10,956 bases of DNA from CAZAMT01 sp964486145 (GTDB lineage: Bacteria; Bacteroidota; Bacteroidia; Bacteroidales; JAAAOM01). The position numbers were made by a program, and so were the translations under genes. Below the pieces are notes generated by a model, which saw only the letters and a list, made by a program, of their open reading frames with translations, made no database searches and was not told the DNA's origin. Of the stretch, positions 1 to 7,330 are shown one piece after another. The number at the start of each line of letters is the position of its first letter. Within the stretch, counting starts at the first letter, position 1. The DNA lies in the NCBI GenBank assembly GCA_964486145.1, contig CAZAMT010000131.1, positions 1-10,956 on the forward strand, given 5' to 3'.

Positions 1-83
1 CGTTGAGCGGAACCTTTAGCTCATGACCGAAGGGAATAATCGCTCAATTTGGGTATTACTCTTGCTTCAGCCCGGTTCAAACC

Positions 84-132
84 TGTCAGAGATGATAACT
101 CTGAGAATATTGACATTTACTGCAATCTGACA
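84..132. repeat. Two mutually exclusive hairpins sharing one arm
   Basis: TGTCAGA at 84-90 can pair perfectly with TCTGACA at 126-132. The overlapping TCAGAG at 86-91 can instead pair perfectly with CTCTGA at 99-104 across a 7-base loop. An arm with two alternative partners is the layout of attenuators and riboswitches, but stems of 6-7 bp arise by chance in a region this long. No U-rich terminator tail follows. Confidence 0.3.
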
Positions 133-164
133 ATTTAGCAGCAAAAAACAACGTAGATCTTATC

Positions 165-180
165 ACATTTCCTGAAATGT
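165..180. repeat. Perfect 7-bp palindrome with a 2-base centre
   Basis: ACATTTC and GAAATGT flank a central CT. A symmetric 16-base site of this kind can be an operator for a dimeric regulator or a tight hairpin. No promoter elements were found beside it, so its role is unknown. Confidence 0.3.
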
Positions 181-260
181 CGATGACCGTTTATGAGCGG
201 CGGAGAGCAGTTAACATGTCGTTTTTGTCTTATGCTCCCGGGCTTTACGTGTTTCAATAA

Positions 261-812
261 CTAACTGTTCATTCAAACATTTTTATCGTTGCAGGTGCTC
301 CCAGTGCTGTTAATGCAAATCTATACTTTGGCAGTTTCATCATCAAGCCAAATGGATCATCCGGTATTTACATCAAACAACACCTGCACTCCGGTGAAGA
401 AGAATTCTTTCGTTCATCTTTTTCTTACAATCCCCTGATTAATTTAAAAGATAACGGAATCCTCACCTTGGAGAACAACTTGTTTACATCAGCCCATAAT
501 TGGACACCGGAAGGAAATGCCTCCAAAGAGGTTAGGATTACTTTGCCAGATGTATATTTCAGCGATGCAGAGCAAGGTGATTTCGCCATTACGGCTCAAA
601 ACGCAGCCATTGATGCCGCATCCACGGAATTATATGCTCTTTTGGTTTTTAACTTATGGGTGCGTGATGCCAATCCGGATACTGGTGCTATTGAATATGC
701 AGCATCTGCAGGCCTGGATGCAACAGGCAATTTAATCTCAATGATAAATGAAAAACCCATCCTGAAAATATGTTATATAACAGTTATTCCTGAAAAACTA
801 TTTGTTTTCTAA
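261..812 (+). pseudogene. Start-less open frame, probable gene remnant of unknown function
   Basis: The frame is open from just after a TAA at 258-260 to a TAA at 810-812 (183 codons). It contains no ATG or GTG in frame before the first possible start, a TTG at 468, yet the 5' third already reads like a real protein: an alternating hydrophobic stretch around 321-370, an acidic EEE-FF patch near 396-410 and Bacteroidota-like codon use. From 468 onward the 114 residues include a WTPEGNAS segment and an acidic LPDVYFSDAEQGDF segment, then a hydrophobic LYALLVFNLWV strand. The last 25 or so residues (NEKPILKICYITV...) look compositionally different and may lie beyond a frameshift. I do not recognise the family. 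Either this is the 3' part of a gene whose N-terminus was lost or frameshifted, or a short protein starts at the TTG. Confidence 0.4.
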
Positions 813-920
813 CGGTTTACATAAGTATTTTATAATTATGATTTTTTTTCCATGATGATTGAATAGCAAATTGTCTAAAAATATTTACTTTGCATTAACT
901 TAAACCTAACACATAATACC

Positions 921-3900
921 TTGAACACTAAAAATGACATCCGGTCATTGAAGGATAGGAGATCATCTGAAGCTCATCCATTTGCTTCAGCTTTTTCAAA
1001 AAACATTTTGAATTATCGGTACGGTATTCTTTTCATAGCTCTGCTATTCGGAATCATTGCCTGGCTCATTGACTCTTTGGTTGACTACATATTTTTTAAC
1101 AATGAATGGCAAACATTTTTTGAACTTACTGTTACTGATCCTCCCATACGTGAAGTGTACATCCGAATAACAATGATTGGTTTCTTTCTTCTCTTTGGTT
1201 ATATTTTTTCTGTGCACGTTAAAAAGCGTACCCTTGTAGAGAGCAACCTGCGCGAAAGCCGGGAGAACCTGCGAATTACATTGTCATCCATTGGCGATGC
1301 TGTTATCTCAACTGATATACACGGAAACGTTGTTCATATGAATCCGGTTGCAAGCAGGTTAACTAAATGGAATGAAGAAGAAGCCTCCGGCAAGCCCCTT
1401 GCTGAGATATTTCATATAATCAATGCATATTCCCGGGAAGAAATCGAAAATCCTGTTAAAAAGGTATTTGAAACAGGAAAAGTCGTTGGCCTTGCCAATC
1501 ATACGGTACTTATTGCAAAAAATGGAAAAGAATATCAAATAGCTGACTCAGCAGCTCCCATTCGCGATGAAAATGGCAGCATAACCGGTATAGTCCTGGT
1601 ATTTAGGGACGTAACAGAAGATTATGAAAAAAGCCGTAAAATTGAAGAATCAGAGGCGTTCCTGAAGGCTGTATTTCATAGCATACAAGATGGTATCAGC
1701 GTTTTAAATAAAGATTTAACCATTCGGTATGTCAATCCCGTTATGGAAAAGTGGTACCAACAAAACCTTCCGATTATCGGTAAAAAATGCTTCGAGTGCT
1801 ACCACAACGCCGACAGTCCTTGCAATTCATGCCCCACCATCAGATGCATGGAAACCGGTAAAACCGAATCTGAGATCATCAGTGGTACTCCATCCACGGG
1901 TTCACCTGTACAATGGCTTGAACTGTTTAGTTATCCGCTTACCGATATCAAAACCGGAGAAGTAAATGGTGTTATTGAGTTTGTAAGAAACATCACCCAG
2001 CGTAAACAAGCTGAAAAAAGCCTGAAGGAAAGCGAGGAGAGATTTCGCCTGGCATTTGATACCAATCCCGATGCCATTGCTATTTCACGTGTTGCAGATG
2101 GTTCATTTGTTGATGTTAATGAAGGATTTACCCAAATCACAGGATATTCACATGATGAAATGCTATCATTATCAAGCGACCAAATTCAAATCTGGCATGA
2201 TTCCAATGACAGGAACCGATTGATAAAAACCTTAAAAGACCATGGACAGGTTCAAAATTTTGAAGCCCGCTTTCAGATAAAAAACGGGAATAACATCGAC
2301 GGCATTATGTCTGCTGCGCTGATACAATTGAATGGCGAACAGGTGATTCTTTCCATAAGCAGAGACATCACAAAAATTAAACAGCGTGAAAAAGAGTTGA
2401 AAGAACATGAACAAAGGCTTGATTTGGCGCTAAAAGGAGCTAACCTGGGTCTGTGGGACTGGAATATAAAAACCGGTGAAGTAATATTTAATGATCGTTG
2501 GGCTGAAATGCTGGGTTATCATCATGATGAGATTGAACCAACTGTTGAATCATGGAAAAAACTGGTACATCCGGATGATTTGCCGATGGTTACTGAGAAA
2601 CTTCAAATGCATTTGGAAGGCCAATCTGATTTTTACCATACCGAACACCGTGCCCTTACAAAAGAAGGTACGTGGAAATGGATATATGACAGTGGAAAGG
2701 TCCTCGAATGGGATGAAAATGGAAAACCTTTACGTGCAGTAGGAACACATCTTGATATTGATAAGCGAAAAAATGCCGAAGTGGCTTTGCGAACCAGTGA
2801 GGAACAATACCGGTTTGTTACTGACCATATCGACGAGTTTATTTATATGACAGACAAAAAAGGACAACTCACGTTTACCGGGGGTAATATCGAAAAGCTG
2901 TTCAATATAACTCAGAATGACATTAAAACACATGATCTTCTCGAGTTCATGACTGAACTCAATATGGATGAGGAAACAACATCTTTTATCATCTCACGGT
3001 TTAAAGAAGCTGTGGATAACAAACAGCCTGCCACTACATACGAATTCTCACTTACCATTGATGGTAACATACACCATTACCATGTTCATGAAAAGTTAAT
3101 TTATAACGATGAAAATCACTTTATCAGTTCAATTGGTGTCATTCGGGAAATTACAGAGCAAAAGAAGTACGAAGCGAAACTCAAAGCGAAAAATGAAGAG
3201 TATCTAACAACAAATGAAGAGTTGAGTGAAAGTCTGGATCGCATTCAGGAAATGAATGTACAAATTGAAATGGCTAAGCAACAGGCAGAAGAGAGCGACC
3301 GGCTAAAATCGGCTTTCCTGGCCAATATGAGCCATGAGATAAGGACACCTATGAATGGCATTCTTGGATTTGCCGAACTGCTTAAAACCCAGCATCTGGA
3401 AAAAGAAAAGCAGGAAGAATACATCAACATTATCCGGGAAAGTGGAAAACGCATGTTGAATCTCATCAATGACCTGATTGATATTTCAAAAATTGAAGCA
3501 GGCCAGATGAAAATACAATATACAGAAACCGATGTAAATGAAATCCTGGATTATTGCCATACTTTTTTTGAACACGAGGCAACTGCTAAGGGGATTGAGC
3601 TCATAGGTAATAAAGGAGTTCAAATGAGCAAATTGATGATTGAAACAGACCGGGAGAAACTAATTGCTATTCTAACAAACCTCATCAAAAATGCCATTAA
3701 GTTTACAGATCATGGCAACATACGGTTTGGATACACTGTTCAGGGTAATTTCCTTGAATTTTATGTTAAAGATACAGGGGTAGGAATCCCCGAAGAACGC
3801 AAACAAGCAGTCTTTGAAAGATTTATCCATGCTGATACAAGCCTTAATAAACAATATGAAGGTGCCGGACTCGGTCTGTCCATTACCAAAGCGTATATCG

Positions 3901-4418
3901 AAATGCTGGGCGGCTCCATCTCGCTGGAATCTGATGAAGGAAAAGGCTCGAAATTTCAATTTACCCTGCCATACAAAAGCAAAAGTATGGATAAATCATC
4001 TAACGATGATAAACCATCAAAACAACAACCAAAACACAATTTGCGTGACCTTACAGTGCTTATTGCAGAAGATGATGCCGCCGGTAATATGTACCTCCGG
4101 GAGACAATAAAAAAATTCTGCAAGAATATTTTAACTGCAACAACCGGTTTGGAAGCCTTAGAAATATGTAATAAAAACAAATCAATTGATGTTATACTAA
4201 TGGATATAAAAATGCCCGGCATCGATGGATATGAAGCTACCAAAAGAATCAGGGAGTTTGATAAGGAAGTAATCATTATTGCCCAAACTGCTTACGCTCT
4301 TTCCGGCGACCGCGACAAAGCCATCAACGCGGGATGCAATGATTATCTTTCAAAGCCTGTGAACAAAAATGAACTGGTTGAAATGTTGCAAAAGTACCTC
4401 CCGGGAAAAAAGCAATAA
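921..4418 (+). CDS. Membrane-anchored hybrid sensor histidine kinase with five predicted PAS domains and a receiver
   Basis: This 1165-residue protein senses signals through PAS domains, autophosphorylates on histidine and passes the phosphate to its own receiver. Two membrane segments (about 34-59 and 82-100) flank a loop of about 22 residues. Predicted PAS domains follow at about 112-235, 243-364, 371-487, 495-615 and 625-748; the fourth has the PAS_3 look (GLWDWN, HPDD). A coiled coil at about 750-795 leads to HisKA with His805 in SHEIRTP. The ATPase domain has the N box NLIKNAIKF (920-928), DTGVGIP from 951 and GAGLGLS from 981. The receiver has acidic Asp1051/Asp1052, phosphoacceptor Asp1095, Thr1123 and Lys1145, so all catalytic positions are intact. 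The second PAS carries five clustered cysteines (290-309). The start is TTG: an in-frame stop lies at 876-878, and the first in-frame ATG, at residue 85, would remove the first membrane segment. No response regulator with a DNA-binding domain is nearby, so its target is unknown. Confidence 0.93.
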   Translation: MNTKNDIRSLKDRRSSEAHPFASAFSKNILNYRYGILFIALLFGIIAWLIDSLVDYIFFNNEWQTFFELTVTDPPIREVYIRITMIGFFLLFGYIFSVHVKKRTLVESNLRESRENLRITLSSIGDAVISTDIHGNVVHMNPVASRLTKWNEEEASGKPLAEIFHIINAYSREEIENPVKKVFETGKVVGLANHTVLIAKNGKEYQIADSAAPIRDENGSITGIVLVFRDVTEDYEKSRKIEESEAFLKAVFHSIQDGISVLNKDLTIRYVNPVMEKWYQQNLPIIGKKCFECYHNADSPCNSCPTIRCMETGKTESEIISGTPSTGSPVQWLELFSYPLTDIKTGEVNGVIEFVRNITQRKQAEKSLKESEERFRLAFDTNPDAIAISRVADGSFVDVNEGFTQITGYSHDEMLSLSSDQIQIWHDSNDRNRLIKTLKDHGQVQNFEARFQIKNGNNIDGIMSAALIQLNGEQVILSISRDITKIKQREKELKEHEQRLDLALKGANLGLWDWNIKTGEVIFNDRWAEMLGYHHDEIEPTVESWKKLVHPDDLPMVTEKLQMHLEGQSDFYHTEHRALTKEGTWKWIYDSGKVLEWDENGKPLRAVGTHLDIDKRKNAEVALRTSEEQYRFVTDHIDEFIYMTDKKGQLTFTGGNIEKLFNITQNDIKTHDLLEFMTELNMDEETTSFIISRFKEAVDNKQPATTYEFSLTIDGNIHHYHVHEKLIYNDENHFISSIGVIREITEQKKYEAKLKAKNEEYLTTNEELSESLDRIQEMNVQIEMAKQQAEESDRLKSAFLANMSHEIRTPMNGILGFAELLKTQHLEKEKQEEYINIIRESGKRMLNLINDLIDISKIEAGQMKIQYTETDVNEILDYCHTFFEHEATAKGIELIGNKGVQMSKLMIETDREKLIAILTNLIKNAIKFTDHGNIRFGYTVQGNFLEFYVKDTGVGIPEERKQAVFERFIHADTSLNKQYEGAGLGLSITKAYIEMLGGSISLESDEGKGSKFQFTLPYKSKSMDKSSNDDKPSKQQPKHNLRDLTVLIAEDDAAGNMYLRETIKKFCKNILTATTGLEALEICNKNKSIDVILMDIKMPGIDGYEATKRIREFDKEVIIIAQTAYALSGDRDKAINAGCNDYLSKPVNKNELVEMLQKYLPGKKQ
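1788..1847 (+). other. Five-cysteine motif inside the second PAS domain of the hybrid kinase
   Basis: Residues 290-309 contain Cys290, Cys293, Cys301, Cys304 and Cys309 in the pattern C-x2-C-x7-C-x2-C-x4-C, with a YHN tripeptide after the second cysteine. Similar cysteine clusters occur in PAS domains of multi-PAS kinases from anaerobes, as far as I recall. Spacing of this kind could hold a metal ion, an iron-sulfur cluster or redox-active disulfides. The ligand cannot be told from sequence alone. Confidence 0.6.
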
Positions 4419-4560
4419 GTAAAAGACGATGTTAAAAACTGAGGGAATCAATTTTTAAAAAATTTTTTTCGATGTCTGGCAACCTTTGTTCTCACAGGCT
4501 TTCACGAATAATAATGTGTTAATTTTCATGTATTTAAATCTGCTGGCGAAGAACACCCCA

Positions 4561-4591
4561 AAAAAATATATGTATTGCAAATATATTTTTT
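4561..4591. repeat. Perfect 11-bp AT-only inverted repeat upstream of the second kinase
   Basis: Six A followed by TATAT at 4561-4571 pairs perfectly with ATATA followed by six T at 4581-4591, across the 9-base loop GTATTGCAA. The loop contains the TTG of the proposed -33 element. The arrangement suits an operator for a dimeric regulator, or a weak terminator ending in a T tract for the gene upstream. With only A-T pairs in the stem, the terminator reading is the weaker one. Confidence 0.45.
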
Positions 4592-4604
4592 GTAACTTCA
4601 TTTG
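4574..4604 (+). promoter_or_regulatory. Probable Bacteroidota-type promoter of the second kinase
   Basis: ATTG at 4574-4577 is followed by exactly 19 bases and then TTCATTTG at 4597-4604, which differs from the consensus TAnnTTTG at one position. Transcription would start near 4611. That leaves a leader of about 29 bases before the ATG at 4640, which supports the ATG over the TTG at 4625 as the start. Confidence 0.45.
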
Positions 4605-4639
4605 AGGAAATCGCGGGAAATATATTGAGAATTGAATTT

Positions 4640-6319
4640 ATGAAAGCAACGAAGAACAAGGGTTTTGAACGATTGAGAAACCAGGCCGTTGAAAAATTAA
4701 AAACCCAGGGCACCCAATCATCCGATTTGCAAAAAAAAAGCATTGAAAAGTTGATCGAAGAATTGAATGTTTACCAGATCGAACTTGAAATGCAGAACAA
4801 AGAATTGCAGGAATCAAACCAACTGTTGCAAAAATCTGAAAGAAAGTACAGGGAATTGTATAACCATGCACCGGTATCGTATTTTACATTAAACAGTACA
4901 GGAAACATTTTGGAAATGAATGAAGCAGCGTGTACTTTAATCGGACTTTCACATGATCAGTGCCGGTTTGCATCCATATTTCCGTTTCTTACTGAACAAT
5001 CGAAACCACGGTTTACAAATTTTTTTAAGAGCATCCGGTTAAGAAAGCATTTGGAAATCGACAATATAGCCTTCAGGCACGCCTCCGGTAACCTGATACA
5101 TGGAAAGGTGCAGGCAAACTCATTTATGGATGATCCATCAGGACAGGTTCTTTACCGCCTTACGGTATCGGACATTACCATGGAAAAGGAGGCTCTTGAA
5201 GAACTGGAAAAGAGTGAAAAGCGATTTAAAGGAATCTTTGAGCAGGCTACTGCCGGAATTGCGATGGCCCTTCCATCAGGAATTATAACGGAAGTAAATC
5301 CAAAGTTTTGCGATATCATGGGATATTCACGAAACGAACTACTCAATTTAAACGTGAATCAACTTACACATCCTGATGACCAACAATATGGGTTCACCGG
5401 GGTAAACCAAATCTCAGACAAAAAGTATGTGTCATCGCAATTTGAAAAAAGGTACATCCACAAAAAGGGACATATCATTTGGGCCAATGTCTCCCTGAAC
5501 TGGATCAACGACTCTGACGGAAATGTATCGTACGGAATAGCCGTGGTAGAAGATATAACGCGGCGCAAAAAAAACGAGCAGATACTGGTAAACAGTGAAA
5601 AAGAGTTGCGCGAATTAAATGCAATGAAGGATAAACTGTTTTCAATCATTAGTCATGATTTAAAAAACCCGATGAATACTATCATCAATTTTTCAAAATT
5701 GATCGACCGAAACTTTGAAACCTATGATCAGGAAAAAATCAAAAAATTCAACAGATTCATTCATGATTCAGCGGCTTCCATCCATGTTTTGCTTGAAAAT
5801 CTGCTGATTTGGTCGCATAATCAAAGGCAAAAACCCACCCTGAAAGCAGAAGAAATAAACGTACATGCAATATGCAACCATGCGCTTCAATTGTTTACTT
5901 CCATGGCCAGCCAAAAGCACCTTCAATTGCAGAATTCTATATCCCCGGAATCGACATGTTTTGCTGACAAAGAAATGATTTCAACCGTCATTCGGAATTT
6001 GGTAGGCAACGCCATTAAATTCACAAACAACAACGGTAGGATAGCCATAAATGCTACACAGGACGATGATGTTCTGGTTGTTTCAGTATCGGATACCGGA
6101 GTAGGAATGGACAGTGAAACCCTTGAAAATCTTTTTCATCCCGGACCTTCACTATCAACCGAAGGTACAGCAGGTGAAACTGGTAATGGCTTAGGCCTGT
6201 TGATTTGCAAAGAATTTATTGAAAAAAACAACGGGAAACTTTGGGTTGAAAGTGAACCAGGAAAAGGCACCATCTTTTATTTTAGTTTACCAATCTCCTC
6301 TACTGAAAATAATGAATAG
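4640..6319 (+). CDS. Cytoplasmic PAS-PAS sensor histidine kinase
   Basis: This protein of 559 residues has no membrane segment and should act in the cytoplasm. The N-terminus is a charged helix with the LIEELNVYQIELEMQNKEL pattern (about 38-56) that often precedes PAS domains in such kinases. Two PAS domains follow at about 66-185 and 193-310, the second with the HPDD motif of the PAS_3 type. HisKA has the phosphoacceptor His339 in SHDLKNP. The ATPase domain shows RNLVGNAIKF (about 452-461), DTGVGM from 485 and GNGLGL from 515, so it should be active. There is no receiver domain, so it needs a separate response regulator, and none is adjacent. An in-frame TTG at 4625 would add five residues; the ATG is preferred because of the promoter position. 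The gap of about 220 bases and its own promoter-like sequence suggest separate transcription from the hybrid kinase. Confidence 0.9.
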   Translation: MKATKNKGFERLRNQAVEKLKTQGTQSSDLQKKSIEKLIEELNVYQIELEMQNKELQESNQLLQKSERKYRELYNHAPVSYFTLNSTGNILEMNEAACTLIGLSHDQCRFASIFPFLTEQSKPRFTNFFKSIRLRKHLEIDNIAFRHASGNLIHGKVQANSFMDDPSGQVLYRLTVSDITMEKEALEELEKSEKRFKGIFEQATAGIAMALPSGIITEVNPKFCDIMGYSRNELLNLNVNQLTHPDDQQYGFTGVNQISDKKYVSSQFEKRYIHKKGHIIWANVSLNWINDSDGNVSYGIAVVEDITRRKKNEQILVNSEKELRELNAMKDKLFSIISHDLKNPMNTIINFSKLIDRNFETYDQEKIKKFNRFIHDSAASIHVLLENLLIWSHNQRQKPTLKAEEINVHAICNHALQLFTSMASQKHLQLQNSISPESTCFADKEMISTVIRNLVGNAIKFTNNNGRIAINATQDDDVLVVSVSDTGVGMDSETLENLFHPGPSLSTEGTAGETGNGLGLLICKEFIEKNNGKLWVESEPGKGTIFYFSLPISSTENNE

Positions 6320-6472
6320 CAAATAACCATAAACCAATCAGTTTATAAATTATGTTGAAAAGTAAAACCGGGAAAACCGAACGGCAGATACAGTGCGGGT
6401 ATAATTTGCATTTTTGACTGATAATTTGGTTATTTTTAATCTCAAATTCAAGCCAGTTTAATCGAAAACAAC
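6320..6472. other. Intergenic region between the kinase and dam
   Basis: This is 153 bases of AT-rich DNA. The octamer ATAATTTG occurs twice, at 6401-6408 and 6421-6428. A TATTTTTA at 6431-6438 resembles a -7 box with one mismatch, but no TTTG lies 19 bases upstream of it. A 6-bp AT-rich inverted repeat ATAAAC/GTTTAT at 6329-6346 follows the kinase stop and is too weak to call a terminator. The dam promoter probably lies here but I cannot place it. Confidence 0.3.
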
Positions 6473-7306
6473 ATGCGGCAAGACAATCGAATAACACCAT
6501 TTCTCAAGTGGGCCGGGGGAAAGAGACAGTTACTTCCAGCCATTAAGAACCACATTCCAAAAAAGTTTTCAACCTATATTGAACCCTTTGTGGGAGGCGG
6601 CGCGGTGCTTTTTACTTTGCAACCAAAAAAGGCAGTTATTAATGATTTTAATATACAGTTAATCAACGTGTACCGGGTTGTAAGGGATGAACCGGATGCA
6701 TTGATAGATGATTTAAAGAAACATAAAAACCAGCCGGAGTACTTTTATAAAATCCGCGCACTCGATCGTACCGGCCAATTTGATAAACTGTCGGAAGTTG
6801 AAAAAGCATCAAGGATTATTTACCTGAATAAAACCTGCTACAATGGTTTGTATCGGGTAAACCGTTCAGGTGAATTTAATACTCCCTTTGGAAGATACAA
6901 AAAGCCGAACATAATAAACGAACCTACCATCCGGGCTGTGAGTGCTTACTTAAAAAAAAACAACATTCAAATCCTGAATGCAGATTTTACAGAAGCTTTA
7001 AAGGAAATTGACCGGGATAGTTTTGTATATTTTGACCCACCTTATCATCCAGTTTCAGCAAGCTCCAGTTTCACGGGATATATGCATGATGGTTTTAATA
7101 AATCAGAGCAGGAACGTTTGAAGAAAACCTGCGATATGCTTGACAAAAAAGGGATTCGTTTTTTGTTATCCAATTCATCAACTGAATTTATCCATTCGCT
7201 TTACGCAAATTACACCATTATATATGTAAAAGCCAACCGGTTTGTAAATTCTATAGCAAATAAACGCGGGGTTATCGATGAAGTACTGGTAAAGAATTAT
7301 GAATGA
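6473..7306 (+). CDS. dam: DNA adenine N6-methyltransferase, Dam/DpnM (D12 class)
   Basis: This 277-residue enzyme should transfer a methyl group from S-adenosylmethionine to the N6 of adenine, most likely in GATC as in Dam and M.DpnII; the site is inferred from the family. The order of motifs is that of the alpha class: FLKWAGGKRQLLP (10-22) and EPFVGGGAVLF (37-47) form the cofactor-binding region, and DPPY at 188-191 is the catalytic motif. The middle segment NKTCYNGLYRVNRSGEFNTP is typical of the D12 family. Its length matches E. coli Dam (278). It starts at an ATG with an A-rich leader. No restriction endonuclease gene adjoins it: the preceding gene is a kinase and the next, 24 bases away, is a convergent helicase. 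It is therefore probably an orphan methyltransferase used in gene regulation, replication or repair, or a remnant of a restriction system. Confidence 0.93.
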   Translation: MRQDNRITPFLKWAGGKRQLLPAIKNHIPKKFSTYIEPFVGGGAVLFTLQPKKAVINDFNIQLINVYRVVRDEPDALIDDLKKHKNQPEYFYKIRALDRTGQFDKLSEVEKASRIIYLNKTCYNGLYRVNRSGEFNTPFGRYKKPNIINEPTIRAVSAYLKKNNIQILNADFTEALKEIDRDSFVYFDPPYHPVSASSSFTGYMHDGFNKSEQERLKKTCDMLDKKGIRFLLSNSSTEFIHSLYANYTIIYVKANRFVNSIANKRGVIDEVLVKNYE

Positions 7307-7330
7307 ACCGAAAACTAATGTAATGTTGAA

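Larger units (their letters stand above)
1..260. other. Left-end region without a convincing gene, rich in inverted repeats
   Basis: All three forward frames are interrupted by stops, and the reverse strand shows no frame with protein-like composition. Three kinds of perfect inverted repeat are visible: TTGAGCG/CGCTCAA at 3-9 and 41-47, TGTCAGA/TCTGACA at 84-90 and 126-132, and ACATTTC/GAAATGT at 165-171 and 174-180. A competing hairpin TCAGAG/CTCTGA lies at 86-91 and 99-104. One GATC site is at 156-159. The region could be a structured leader, the decayed 5' part of the frame that follows, or plain intergenic DNA. I recognise no RNA family. Confidence 0.4.

Noticed and set aside
70..85. GGTTCAAACC at 74-83 as the T arm of a tRNA
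   Set aside because: The flanking bases do not form the 5-bp T stem, and no acceptor or anticodon arm lies in the expected upstream positions.
181..320. Integron attC site or group II intron end at the left of the start-less frame
   Set aside because: No correctly spaced attC core boxes and no domain V-like hairpin could be found, and no integrase or reverse transcriptase is present.
885..892. TTACTTTG as the -7 box of a promoter for the hybrid kinase
   Set aside because: It is one mismatch from TAnnTTTG, but the nearest upstream TTG is 23 bases away instead of about 19, so the promoter cannot be supported.
3956..4276. Minus-strand open frame of 106 codons inside the receiver end of the hybrid kinase
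   Set aside because: It lies opposite a strongly supported receiver domain, its predicted protein is a low-complexity serine/leucine-rich sequence typical of antisense shadows, and it has no promoter.
6329..6346. Inverted repeat ATAAAC/GTTTAT after the second kinase as a terminator
   Set aside because: The stem is six mostly A-T pairs with no following T tract, too weak for an intrinsic terminator.
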